DNA of 64,000 bases, taken from positions 19,380 to 83,379 of the forward strand of contig CAZZJC010000020.1 of assembly GCA_964654285.1 (NCBI GenBank). Direction: 5' to 3'. Each line of letters starts with the position of its first letter. Position 1 is the stretch's first letter. The translations under genes and the position numbers were made by a program. A model generated the notes under the pieces. That model searched no databases. It saw only the letters and a list, made by a program, of their open reading frames with translations, and had not been told where the DNA came from. This stretch comes from BJHQ01 sp964654285. GTDB lineage: Bacteria; Planctomycetota; UBA11346. Positions 53,071 to 61,746 of the stretch are shown piece after piece.

Positions 53071-53136
53071 ATGACCATCACCTGCATCATTGGCTTGGGG
53101 GACGACCTCCGTCCCCACTGCGCCCGCCCCGGATGA
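53071..53136 (+). CDS. Possible 21-residue leader peptide upstream of rsgA
   Basis: ATG 53071 lies five bases after AAGGAGG (53059-53065), a perfect site with ideal spacing. The peptide is MTITCIIGLGDDLRPHCARP plus Gly. It is out of frame with rsgA and ends 83 bases before that start. It could be an upstream ORF that couples or attenuates rsgA translation. No known leader class matches. Confidence 0.4.
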   Translation: MTITCIIGLGDDLRPHCARPG

Positions 53137-53218
53137 CCTGAGACCGGCCGCCGGTCGACCTCGGCATCCGATCAACCCTGCCTACCGACCCTGGATCCCC
53201 AGGGTCGATCGGATCCCC

Positions 53219-54301
53219 ATGCACCTCCCGCACCCGTCCATCCCTGACCGGGATGGCGTCGACGCCAGTTCGGCGTCGACCACCGCCATCACCTGCCGGG
53301 TCGTTCGCAATGAACGCGATCGATCCCACCTCATTCCCCTCGCACCGTCAGAGCACGACCCGCTGACCGAACCCTGGCCGGCCATCCTGGCAGGCCGGTG
53401 GCGGCATCAGCATCCCGATCCCGGTGATCAACCGGTGGTCGGGGATCTCGTCCTCGCCACCGCAGGTTCTCCTGCGGTGATCCACCAGTTGCTGCCGCGA
53501 CGCAACGTGCTGCAACGCGTTGCCGCTGGCAGTTCTCCCTACGTCCAGGTGCTTGCCGCGAACCTCGACCATCTGCTGGTGATGTGCGGTCTCGACGAGG
53601 ACTTCAACCCGCGCCGGCTGGAGCGCTATCTGGTCCTGGCGGGCAGCAGCGGGATCAGGCCGGTGATCGTCCTCACCAAGGCCGATCTGGTCGCTGATCC
53701 CAGACCGATCCTGGCATCGCTCGCCACACTGGATCGCCAGGTGCCGGTACTGGCAATCAGTGCCCGCACCGGCACCGGCCTTGAGAAATTGCAGCCGTTC
53801 CTGCAACCCGGGCATCTGCTGGCCGTGGTGGGTTCATCGGGCGCAGGAAAGTCGACCCTGATCAATCGGCTGGCGGGAACCACCGATTTGGCCACAGGTG
53901 CCGTGCGCGACCACGACAGCCATGGTCGCCACACCACCACCGCGCGTCAGTTGGTGCCCCTGCCTGGCGGCGCCGCCATCATCGACACCCCAGGGCTGCG
54001 TGAGATCCAGTTCCTGGCCGATGACGACACCGTGGCCGGGACGTTCGACGACATCGCCGACTTGTCCCGCGCCTGCCGCTTCCGTGACTGCCGGCACCAG
54101 GACGAACCGGGCTGCGCCGTGAAGGCGGCGATCGACGACGATCGCCTGGATCCCGATCGACTGACGAACCTGATCAAGATGAAAAAGGAATCCCAACGCG
54201 CAGAGCGCAAGATCACCAACCTTGCCCGCCGCGCCAAGACAGCGCGGGAGCGTCATCACCGCCAGACCGATCGGGTGGACTGGACTGAGGATGACGGGTG
54301 A
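53219..54301 (+). CDS. rsgA: Small ribosomal subunit biogenesis GTPase RsgA
   Basis: 360 residues. RsgA helps 30S maturation. It has an OB-fold N-terminus and a circularly permuted GTPase domain with G4 VLTKADLV before G1 VGSSGAGKST (about 203-212) and G3 IIDTPGLRE. The C-terminal zinc site is CRFRDCRHQDEPGCAV. The start at 53219 was chosen because it gives a normal length; longer in-frame readings start before 53100. It lies in a region with an upstream hairpin and strong short ORF, so its translation may be regulated. Confidence 0.93.
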   Translation: MHLPHPSIPDRDGVDASSASTTAITCRVVRNERDRSHLIPLAPSEHDPLTEPWPAILAGRWRHQHPDPGDQPVVGDLVLATAGSPAVIHQLLPRRNVLQRVAAGSSPYVQVLAANLDHLLVMCGLDEDFNPRRLERYLVLAGSSGIRPVIVLTKADLVADPRPILASLATLDRQVPVLAISARTGTGLEKLQPFLQPGHLLAVVGSSGAGKSTLINRLAGTTDLATGAVRDHDSHGRHTTTARQLVPLPGGAAIIDTPGLREIQFLADDDTVAGTFDDIADLSRACRFRDCRHQDEPGCAVKAAIDDDRLDPDRLTNLIKMKKESQRAERKITNLARRAKTARERHHRQTDRVDWTEDDG

Positions 54302-54395
54302 TTGTGGACGTGCCTGGGAGGCCATTTCCGTCCTTGCAGATGGGGAAGGCGGTTCCTTGCGCGACCATGACCTGGGATCCGTTTCAGGTCCGGGT

Positions 54396-54436
54396 CAATA
54401 TGCAAAAGCAAAGTTCAAATTTGCTTTTGCGTATTG
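54396..54436. repeat. AT-rich 17-bp inverted repeat
   Basis: The 17 bases at 54396-54412 pair with 54420-54436 (core GCAAAAGCAAA with TTTGCTTTTGC, one G-T wobble) around a seven-base loop GTTCAAA. It stands out as AT-rich in a GC-rich region, after rsgA. It might be an operator, a weak terminator or a recombination site. Confidence 0.7.
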
Positions 54437-54482
54437 TGTTCCTGACGCCCGACTGGTGGTCTTCGGCGGCGATGACGAACAA

Positions 54483-54623
54483 ATGCGCAGCGACCTCACG
54501 GTCTGCCCGTGGTGGCGATTCCCGGTGCATCTGGCGCGCTGGCTGATGGCCCATCAGGCCGCAGCGAACGTTCCCGATCCCCAATCCCTGGACCGGTTGC
54601 TGCATGAGGCCCGGCACCGTTGA
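54483..54623 (+). CDS. Possible short protein or gene remnant
   Basis: From ATG 54483 the frame gives 46 residues including CPWWRFPVHLARWLMAHQ, with protein-like composition. The same frame is open back to 54222, but the sequence before 54431 is poor as protein and is interrupted by the inverted repeat. There is no clear ribosome-binding site. It may be the tail of a decayed gene. The rest of 54302-54661 shows no other feature. Confidence 0.28.
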   Translation: MRSDLTVCPWWRFPVHLARWLMAHQAAANVPDPQSLDRLLHEARHR

Positions 54624-54661
54624 TCGCACCGGCGGTCGCTGTGGTTGGCGAGCCAATTTCC

Positions 54662-56251
54662 TCACGGAGACACGGTCAGGACCAGATCGCCGGTTTTCTT
54701 TGCGCGATCCCATTCCTTGTCACCGTGATCGTCGACGCCATCGGGACCGATCGACCACAGCACCAGCTTGCCCTCGCGGACCTCGGCCCGCAGCGGTGAG
54801 TCGGTGAAAGGATCACGCGGCCAGCTCATGATCCCTGCCAAGGCTTCGGGATTGGCTGGCCAGGATCCGGTGGTGCGGCGATGGGTGCGTGCGGCCAGGG
54901 CGAGACGAACCAGGGAGCGTTGGCCCTCGGAAACGGCCATATATTCGGCCGCTCCTTTAACGGCGGGTAAGAGAAGTGAACCGAAGATGTGTCTTTCCTG
55001 GGGATTCCCCCGCCGGCGATCGAACTCGGCTTCCTCGCGTTGCCAATCAGTCCAGGTCTTCTGCGTGGCACGACGCCAGGCGGTCAGGGTTCGCTGGAAG
55101 TCGCTGAAGTCCGCTTCCAGGAGGAAGACGGTGTAGAGACGCAGCCATGGCCGATTGGTTGAGTTTTCAAGTTGGTCGTTTGCTACGACTTGCTGCATAA
55201 TAAGTGGTAGAACATCGTCCCGAATATTCGCCAAGGCCATTGCCTGCGAACCGCTGGCTTGTTCCATGATCAGTGCCCGACGCAGTTGCCGGGACCAGGA
55301 GTTTGCCTCAGGGATATGGATGTCGGCCAGTTCACGTTGATCCGGATGCTTCAGTCCGGCAGTAGCGGCAGTGAAGGCCATGCCATCGATGGAAACTGCC
55401 ACTAACTGACAGAGCAGGAAGGGTTCCCGGGCATAATGCTGGGCCAACCGCGACAGCGATTCGACCGAACGCCATCCCTGGATCACATCTCCGGTGGCAA
55501 ACCGGGCATGGGCATCGAGCCAGAGGAGATGCGCGCCATTCATCAAGGGCACCAGCTCCCTGAAGGTGACATCGATCAACGCCTGACTGGAGAAATCCCG
55601 CTCGAACCAGCAACCGGATCGGCGTCCACCTTCATGCAAATCCGCAAGCGGTTCGCGCCATTCCGTTAATTTCTGAAGAATTTCACGAAAACGCGGATCA
55701 TCATCGGTCCATTTCCGGAAACCATTGTTTTCGGTTTTAAATTTGATCAGGTCCTGAGATTCAAGCGACGGTATCGCCCGGGTGTAGGGGATCGCCGCAT
55801 TCTGCTCATCGGGAATCGACACCGGCATCACGGTCGTCGCCACGGCGAGCGATTCCCCACTCCGGGTGCGCAGATTGGCGATCACCGCCTGTTCAGCCAG
55901 GGTGAACGTGGTCAGGGTCAGGACCACCGCTGCGGCCAGACCACTGGCCAAGCGCCAGGACTTCCATGGTTCATCGCGTCGGGCGCGCCAGAACAACCAC
56001 GCGTTGCTGGTGATGCTGGTCAACAACAGGCCACTCAAGGACCAGATGGGGATTCCGCCTATATAAAAACTGAGCCAGAATCCCAACGTCCACAGGGATC
56101 CTGGCGCCAGGAGCACCGGCAGGAACGCGGCGACCGCCAATCCCACCAGGCGCCAACGCGATGGGGCCAAACGCATCGCCCAGGACAACAGCACCGCCGC
56201 CGCCACGGCGGTGAGCAGGACGGTTTCCAACCAGAGGAGGATGGTCATCAT
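54662..56251 (-). CDS. Membrane protein of unknown function with large outer domain
   Basis: 529 residues. About four membrane segments cover the first ~125 residues, then a long soluble domain rich in Trp, Arg and Glu follows. The C-terminal PRDPFTDSPLRAE then VLWSIGPDGVDDHGD resembles the end of type-IV-pilin-like/G-protein proteins of PVC bacteria, where a WS-GPDG tail is common. The family is not recognised. Its start overlaps the stop of the anti-sigma-like gene, so it is the third gene of the sigma operon and probably part of that response. Confidence 0.7.
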   Translation of the reverse strand: MMTILLWLETVLLTAVAAAVLLSWAMRLAPSRWRLVGLAVAAFLPVLLAPGSLWTLGFWLSFYIGGIPIWSLSGLLLTSITSNAWLFWRARRDEPWKSWRLASGLAAAVVLTLTTFTLAEQAVIANLRTRSGESLAVATTVMPVSIPDEQNAAIPYTRAIPSLESQDLIKFKTENNGFRKWTDDDPRFREILQKLTEWREPLADLHEGGRRSGCWFERDFSSQALIDVTFRELVPLMNGAHLLWLDAHARFATGDVIQGWRSVESLSRLAQHYAREPFLLCQLVAVSIDGMAFTAATAGLKHPDQRELADIHIPEANSWSRQLRRALIMEQASGSQAMALANIRDDVLPLIMQQVVANDQLENSTNRPWLRLYTVFLLEADFSDFQRTLTAWRRATQKTWTDWQREEAEFDRRRGNPQERHIFGSLLLPAVKGAAEYMAVSEGQRSLVRLALAARTHRRTTGSWPANPEALAGIMSWPRDPFTDSPLRAEVREGKLVLWSIGPDGVDDHGDKEWDRAKKTGDLVLTVSP

Positions 56252-56649
56252 GGGAGATGCTCCAGGCGAAAGGTGAGGGAACGTGGAGTGACCGCGGGCA
56301 CAGAGGCGCCAAACCGGGCTGGATTCGCACCCAAGGCCGCGAACACGGCGGCATGGCGGACGGTCGCCGGATCCAGATCAGGAAGGGCGCTTTGGATGAT
56401 GGCGGTCTGTCGATCCAGGTCAGCCAATGAGGGACGTTCCGTTTCCGGTTCCCGCCGGCTGGCGACGACCGCGATCGCATTGATGGCCAGGATCAATCCG
56501 GCTGCCATCAAGGCGGCCTCGCCGAGCCAGGACGACGGTGCCGGCCGCTCCGCGAGGATCCGCTGCCGCAATGTCACCGGCAACGGCGGATGGGATCGGG
56601 CTCGCAAGCGGGCTTCGATGGCGCGCAAGCCGGGTGGCAGGTCGTTCAT
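56248..56649 (-). CDS. Small membrane protein, possible anti-sigma factor
   Basis: 133 residues with a cytoplasmic helical lead (LPPGLRAIEARLRARSH), one membrane helix (about 45-64, AALMAAGLILAINAIAVVA) and a short outer part. It overlaps the sigma gene and the large membrane-protein gene by four bases each. That layout, ECF sigma followed by a small single-pass protein, is usual for anti-sigma factors; the sequence has no HxxxCxxC zinc site, so the class is not confirmed. Confidence 0.65.
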   Translation of the reverse strand: MNDLPPGLRAIEARLRARSHPPLPVTLRQRILAERPAPSSWLGEAALMAAGLILAINAIAVVASRREPETERPSLADLDRQTAIIQSALPDLDPATVRHAAVFAALGANPARFGASVPAVTPRSLTFRLEHLP

Positions 56650-57137
56650 GGAAGGGATTCCCGTGCCCGCAGGCGGTCGCGCAGGTGCTCCAGCGCATAG
56701 CGGTAACGGCTGGCGGCGGTGTTGGCGCTGATGCCGCAAATGGTACCGATCTCGGGAAAGGTCAGGTCCGCATCGATCTTCAGCGCGATCACCTGCCGCT
56801 GCTCGTCGCTGAGCGAGGCCAGGGCGCGGGCGAGTTCCGGATCCGATTCACTCGGATCCTGGTCCGGGGCTGCGATCGCCGCCGCATCCGTCGCTTCCAC
56901 CTGACGCCGACGCTGACGGTCGCGCCAACGTCGGGCGGCCGCGTGGCGCAGGGCGGTAAACAGGTAGGCCGCCTCGTCCTGGGGTGGCGGCACGCGCAGC
57001 AGATTGACGAAAACGTCGTGCACGGCGTCCTCCGCATCGCTGGACCGGCCCAGCAGGGTGCAGGCGGCGGCATGCAGCCGCGCCGCCCAGCGGTCGTAAA
57101 GTTCCGCCAGGCCCATCGAGGAATCGTCGCTGGGCAT
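56646..57137 (-). CDS. ECF-type RNA polymerase sigma factor
   Basis: 163 residues with the two ECF regions. Region 2 is seen in LAELYDRWAARLHAAACTLLG and EDAVHDVFVNLLR, and region 4 in LASLSDEQRQVIALKIDADL with FPEIGTICGISANTAASRYRYAL as the -35-binding helix-turn-helix. It heads a three-gene overlapping operon with the membrane proteins. Signal and regulon are unknown. Confidence 0.88.
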   Translation of the reverse strand: MPSDDSSMGLAELYDRWAARLHAAACTLLGRSSDAEDAVHDVFVNLLRVPPPQDEAAYLFTALRHAAARRWRDRQRRRQVEATDAAAIAAPDQDPSESDPELARALASLSDEQRQVIALKIDADLTFPEIGTICGISANTAASRYRYALEHLRDRLRARESLP

Positions 57138-57283
57138 GGATTCATCATGACAGAGCGGCCAGCCTGCCCAATCCGTCTACCGGATTTCGGTCCTCCTGGG
57201 GGTGTCCAGCCGCAGAAGGTCGACGTGTGGTTTATCGCGCGGATCGGCCGCTGTCCGGGCGCAGCGATGCGACCGGTCAGCGC

Positions 57284-57979
57284 CTATCGTGATCGGTCAG
57301 ACCCGATCATGGCTTTCGCCGCCGCCCGGTTATGCGCTGCGGTGATGGCTTCCAGGGCCTGCAGGTCGCGTCGCTTCAGGGCTGCGACGAGGGCGCGGTG
57401 CTCCTGATCGGCCTGTTCAAGGTCCACCCCGCCGGCGGTGGGGAAGCACCAGCGGCGCAGGCGCTCCCAGCCGACCAGGACGCGGGTGGCCATGGCGGCG
57501 CCGAGATCCATCCGGGCGGCGGCGATGATGGCGAGATGGAAGGCGGTGTTGGCTTCGGCCCAGGCGGCGCGGTCGTTGGCGGTCCGGGCGGCATCGAGCT
57601 GGGCGCAGCAGATCGCGAGACGCTCGATCGCCGTGGCATCGGCGCGATCGCAGGCCAGCCGCACGGCGGCGAGTTCGAGCGCCTCCATCAACGCCGCCAG
57701 TTCCGGCGCGGCGGCGGGATCGACGGCAGCCACCTGGAGATCAGCATGCGGACGGATCGTGACCAGGCCCTCGGCGGCGAGCTGATGCAGCGCCTCGCGC
57801 ACGGGAATCGTGGAAATCTGAAGGGTTCGCGCGAGTTCACCGATGACCAGGCTGGTCCCCGGCGCGAGCCGGCCGTCGAGGATGTCGGCGCGCAGGCTGG
57901 CGTAGGCCAGGCCGCTTTTGGTGCGGTAGGACGGCACCTCGGCGGAGGCCGGGCGGGATGAGGAGGGGGTCTTCGGCAT
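57284..57979 (-). CDS. GntR family transcriptional regulator (FadR/FCD subfamily)
   Basis: 231 residues. The N-terminal winged helix is seen in LAYASLRADILDGRLAPG and LARTLQISTIPVREALHQLA, the C-terminal half is an FCD ligand domain of all-helical type (ANTAFHLAIIAAARM, DQEHRALVAALKRRD). ATG 57979 was chosen rather than 58003, which would lie inside the palindrome. It is divergent from the oxidoreductase at 58082, with a candidate operator between them. FCD regulators usually bind small carboxylates or sugar acids. Confidence 0.88.
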   Translation of the reverse strand: MPKTPSSSRPASAEVPSYRTKSGLAYASLRADILDGRLAPGTSLVIGELARTLQISTIPVREALHQLAAEGLVTIRPHADLQVAAVDPAAAPELAALMEALELAAVRLACDRADATAIERLAICCAQLDAARTANDRAAWAEANTAFHLAIIAAARMDLGAAMATRVLVGWERLRRWCFPTAGGVDLEQADQEHRALVAALKRRDLQALEAITAAHNRAAAKAMIGSDRSR

Positions 57980-57993
57980 GGGCTTGCGCGAAA

Positions 57994-58008
57994 GATATAT
58001 CATATATC
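57994..58008. promoter_or_regulatory. Palindromic operator between GntR and oxidoreductase genes
   Basis: GATATAT-C-ATATATC is a perfect 15-base palindrome 15 bases upstream of the GntR start and 74 before the oxidoreductase. It is strikingly AT-rich here and matches how GntR regulators control divergent genes. Confidence 0.6.
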
Positions 58009-58081
58009 ATCCCCACCACAATCACCCCCGACGGCGCCTGGCAATCCCTGCGCGCTGTCCATCTCCCGCACCGGAGCATCC

Positions 58082-59248
58082 ATGGCCATCAAGAAAGTCG
58101 GCATCATCCTCAACGGCGTCACCGGGCGCATGGGCACGAACCAGCACCTCGTGCGGTCGATCCTGGCGATCATGCGCCAGGGCGGCATCAAGGTCAGCGA
58201 CGACCTGACCCTGATGCCGGATCCGATCCTCACCGGCCGCAACGCCAACAAGCTCCAGGCCCTGGCCGACAAGCATTCCTGCGAAAAGACCGGCAAGCTG
58301 CGCATCTCGACCGAGGTCGACAAGGTCATCGCCGATCCGGCCTATCCCATCTTCTTCGACGCTTCCGGCACCCTGCAGCGCGCCGGATTCATCGAACAGG
58401 CGGTCAAGGCGAAGAAGGCCGTCTACTGCGAGAAGCCGACCGCCGTCACCACCGCCGAGGCCCTGCGCCTCGCCAAGCTCTGCGAGGACGCGAAACTGAA
58501 GAACGGCGTGGTGCAGGACAAGCTCTGGCTGCCCGGCCTGCGCAAGTTCCAGATGCTCAAGGACCAGGGGTTCTTCGGCAGGATCCTCAGCGTGCGCGGC
58601 GAGTTCGGCTACTGGGTCTTCGAGGGCACCGGCTTCGACCTGCCGGCGCAGCGCCCGTCGTGGAACTACCGCGCCGAGGACGGCGGCGGCATGATCATCG
58701 ACATGCACTGCCATTGGCGCTACGTGATCGACAACCTGTTCGGCAACGTGAAGGCGGTGAGCTGCCTCGCCGCGACCCATATCGACGAACGCGTCGATGA
58801 GCGCGGCAAGCGCTACCGCTGCACCGCCGACGATTCGGCCTATGCCACCTTCCAGCTCGACAACGGCGTGATCTGCCACTTCAACTCGTCGTGGAACGTG
58901 CGCGTCCGCCGCGACGACCTGCTCACCCTCCAGGTGGATGGAACCAAGGGCTCGGCCATCGTCGGCCTGCGCAAGTGCTGGATCCAGCACGCCGGTTCGA
59001 CCCCCAAGCCGGTCTGGAACCCCGACATCGACCAGCCGATCAACTTCTTCGCCGGCTGGCAGGAGGTGCCGGACAACGCGGTCTACGACAACGCCTTCAA
59101 GATCCAGTGGGAGATGTTCATCCGCCACGTCGTGCTCGATGAGCCCTTCCGCTGGACCCTGCGCGAAGGCGCCAAGGGCGTGCAGCTCGCCGAACTGTCG
59201 CTGCAGAGCTCGAAGGAACGCCGCTGGGTCGACGTTCCCGCCATGTGA
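58082..59248 (+). CDS. Gfo/Idh/MocA family oxidoreductase
   Basis: 388 residues. The NAD(P)-binding lobe begins KKVGIILNGVTGRMGTNQHL and includes AVYCEKPTAVTTAEA, the usual catalytic Lys block. The C-terminal alpha/beta domain has GMIIDMHCHWRYVIDNLFG with the conserved Asp/His. It likely oxidises or reduces a sugar or inositol-type substrate. A GGAG site precedes ATG 58082. The divergent GntR and the palindrome suggest induction by its substrate. Confidence 0.9.
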   Translation: MAIKKVGIILNGVTGRMGTNQHLVRSILAIMRQGGIKVSDDLTLMPDPILTGRNANKLQALADKHSCEKTGKLRISTEVDKVIADPAYPIFFDASGTLQRAGFIEQAVKAKKAVYCEKPTAVTTAEALRLAKLCEDAKLKNGVVQDKLWLPGLRKFQMLKDQGFFGRILSVRGEFGYWVFEGTGFDLPAQRPSWNYRAEDGGGMIIDMHCHWRYVIDNLFGNVKAVSCLAATHIDERVDERGKRYRCTADDSAYATFQLDNGVICHFNSSWNVRVRRDDLLTLQVDGTKGSAIVGLRKCWIQHAGSTPKPVWNPDIDQPINFFAGWQEVPDNAVYDNAFKIQWEMFIRHVVLDEPFRWTLREGAKGVQLAELSLQSSKERRWVDVPAM

Positions 59249-59631
59249 TGTGCCGAGTTCGGGACTTCCGCCTCGCCTTTGCCAGGGCCTGCGGGCCCTG
59301 CAGCCGGGTCTGACCGAAAGCACGGCTTCGCGCGTCCTTTCGCTGCGCGGCGGGTGGTCCGCTTGGGGCGGAGCGCGTCCCATCCCGTCCGCCGCCGTGG
59401 TTCGTTGCGCTGACCTGGCGATGACCGCCCAGGACGCGTTCGCACCCGGCGCGGACAGGGCCGGATACCTGGGAATGCACCAGGCCGGTTCCTCGCTGGT
59501 CGCCCCGGACAAGCGAATCGCGCTTCCGCACGTTGAGACAGCCACGCAGACACTGATGATCCTGCGATGGTCGGCGCTTTGCCCATGCAAGGCGAGGCAT
59601 ACAAACGCATTGGTAAACGAGGAATTCCGTC
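59249..59631. other. Intergenic region before the thioredoxin-like gene
   Basis: About 380 bases with no credible gene. A 7-bp stem CAGGGCC/GGCCCTG (59283-59300) may end the upstream oxidoreductase transcript; there is no T-run. A GAGGAA site precedes the next gene. Confidence 0.4.
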
Positions 59632-60639
59632 ATGCGTCAGTTCGCCCTCATCCTGCTCGCCTTCGCCGGCATGTCCGCAACCAGCATGGGCGCGGCCGAA
59701 CTCAAAGGGGTCAACCTCGGGACGTACGTTTCTGGTCCCAAGCTCAAGCCGGCTGATCTCGAAGGGAAGGTCGTGGTCTTCGAATACTGGGGCGTCAACT
59801 GCCCGCCGTGCCGTGCCAGCATCCCGCACATCAATGAACTTGCGGCGGTGGGTGGTCCTGATGTCCTGGCGGTGATCGCCAACCATTGCCAGGGACCGGG
59901 CCGGACCCAGGCGGTGTGGCGCGAATGCGGCGGCAACGATAAGCCGACCGTGATCGAAGCGGGTGATCTGCCCAAATCCAATGTCTCTGGCATTCCGCGC
60001 ATCTTCGTCTTCGACCACAACGGCAAGCAGGTCTTCGACGGGTCGCCGTCGGCGGTCACGGTGGCGATGCTGCGCAAGCTGGTCGATGCCGCGCCCGGCC
60101 CGCTGGTCGGGGCCGGGCCCTATTCCATCTGCACCCGCGAAGCTGCCAGCCTGCGCAACAGCGGCCAATCGATCGTGCCGACCCTCAAGAGCCTGCGCGC
60201 CAAGATGGTGGTTCCGGAAAAGCCGTCGACCTACCAGGAGAAAGGCAAGACCGAGGCAACCGCGATCCTCGCTGACGTGACGACCTACCTTGATCGCCAG
60301 TTCAAGCAGATCGAGGCTGACCGCACCGCCGATCCCTACGCGGCGCAGATGTTGCTCGATCGCATGCTGATCCTGGTCAAAGGGGATGAACTCGGCAAAC
60401 CCTTCGTCGATCTCGCCGCCCAGGTGAAGGACGACAAGGCGTTCCAGAACGAGGTCGCCGCCGGAGCGATGCTGACCCGGATCAAGGACGACATCGTGCG
60501 CAACGCCAAGCGCCAGGGCGCGGCAGCCCAGCGCGAAACCAAGCAGAACGCCATCCAATCCATCGCCGCGTTGGAGAAGAAATACCCAGGCACCAAGGCG
60601 CTGGCCGAGGCGCAGAAGATCGCCGAGACCTTGAAGTAG
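59632..60639 (+). CDS. Secreted thioredoxin-like protein
   Basis: 335 residues with a signal peptide (MRQFALILLAFAGMSATSMG). The thioredoxin-like domain follows with the redox motif WGVNCPPCRAS near 55-60 (CPPC), and GIPRIFVFDHNGKQVFDG gives the cis-Pro strand. The rest, after about 165, is a helical extension unlike TlpA proper. It should act outside the cytoplasm in disulfide exchange. The GAGGAA site before ATG 59632 supports the start. No partner is clear. Confidence 0.82.
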   Translation: MRQFALILLAFAGMSATSMGAAELKGVNLGTYVSGPKLKPADLEGKVVVFEYWGVNCPPCRASIPHINELAAVGGPDVLAVIANHCQGPGRTQAVWRECGGNDKPTVIEAGDLPKSNVSGIPRIFVFDHNGKQVFDGSPSAVTVAMLRKLVDAAPGPLVGAGPYSICTREAASLRNSGQSIVPTLKSLRAKMVVPEKPSTYQEKGKTEATAILADVTTYLDRQFKQIEADRTADPYAAQMLLDRMLILVKGDELGKPFVDLAAQVKDDKAFQNEVAAGAMLTRIKDDIVRNAKRQGAAAQRETKQNAIQSIAALEKKYPGTKALAEAQKIAETLK

Positions 60640-60648
60640 TCGACGCCC

Positions 60649-61746
60649 TCAGGCGGCGCGACGGTAGCGCCCGTGCTCGCGGGCCAGGGCATAGCACGCG
60701 AGCACGTTCTCGGCCGAGGTGTTGTCCTGCAGGCAATGCGTAGGCGAGAACGCGTAGCCGCCGCCAGGCATGTAGGCGTCGAGGATGCGGCGGGCGTCGG
60801 CCTCGGCCTCGGCCACGGTGCCGGCCACCACCGGGCCGGCGGTCGACCAGCCGCCATGGAAGGCGAGGCGGTCGCCGTAGGTCGCCTTCAGGTACGACGG
60901 CTCCATCCTGCGCGCCTCGGGCTGCAGGGTGTCCACCGCGCTGATGCCCATGCGGGCGAAGTCGTCGAAGGCCCAGCTGCTGCTGCCGCAGCAATGGATC
61001 ATCACCGGCACGTCGTAGGACTTCGCCAGGTCGATGAAGCGCTGGTGCCGCGGGGCGAGGATCTCGCGGTAGGTCTTGAGCGAGATCAGCGGTCCGATCT
61101 GGCTGCCCAGGTCCTCGCCCATGTACAGCCCATCGATGCGGCCCCTGCCGATGGCGAGGATGCGCTCCAGGCATTCAAGCTGCACCGCGATGCGGCGGTC
61201 CATGAGGCGCAGGAGGGCGGGTTCGCGGTCGCCGAGGTCGAGCAGCACCTGGTCTGGCGAGCGCACCATGCCGCACGAGTTCAGGCAGTCGGCCTGGCCG
61301 GCGTCGCCCAGGATCAGGCCATAGTCGGCGTTCTTCTCGAGATACGCCTCGACCCTGGCGTAGTCGAAATGGTCCGGGTCCGGCAGCGGCCAGCGCTCGA
61401 TGTCGTCCAGCGTCGCGTGACGCAGGGGAAAGTCGCAGAAATCCCAATAGCCGCCGCTGTCGTGCTCGATCCAGCGCTTGTGCGCGCCCCAGAGGTCGAT
61501 CTTGCGGTCGGGCGCAGGCGCGTGCAGTTCCGGGCCGGTATACCACCAGGCGCCGATCTTGCGGAAGTCGACATCGAGCGCGTGCAGCAGGCCCTCGTCG
61601 TCACCGGGGGCGAGCCCGAGCTTCGCCTTCAACCGGCCATCGATGCCGGGATTCGAGGAATAATCCAGGGGAACCCGATCGGCGTGGCTGCGGGCGAGGA
61701 AGGCGCGCACGCGTTCCTTGTGGATGCTGGGAGCGGTGGAGGTCAT
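60649..61746 (-). CDS. Uroporphyrinogen decarboxylase (URO-D) family protein
   Basis: 365 residues with a TIM-barrel of the URO-D/corrinoid methyltransferase-like family. Blocks LYMGEDLGSQIGPLISLKTY, VPVMIHCCGSSSWAF and LAFHGGWSTAG are typical. The classical HemE N-terminal motif is absent, and the gene is with a PhyH gene, so it is probably not HemE but one of the family members that act on methylated or acid substrates. It overlaps the PhyH gene by four bases. Confidence 0.85.
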   Translation of the reverse strand: MTSTAPSIHKERVRAFLARSHADRVPLDYSSNPGIDGRLKAKLGLAPGDDEGLLHALDVDFRKIGAWWYTGPELHAPAPDRKIDLWGAHKRWIEHDSGGYWDFCDFPLRHATLDDIERWPLPDPDHFDYARVEAYLEKNADYGLILGDAGQADCLNSCGMVRSPDQVLLDLGDREPALLRLMDRRIAVQLECLERILAIGRGRIDGLYMGEDLGSQIGPLISLKTYREILAPRHQRFIDLAKSYDVPVMIHCCGSSSWAFDDFARMGISAVDTLQPEARRMEPSYLKATYGDRLAFHGGWSTAGPVVAGTVAEAEADARRILDAYMPGGGYAFSPTHCLQDNTSAENVLACYALAREHGRYRRAA

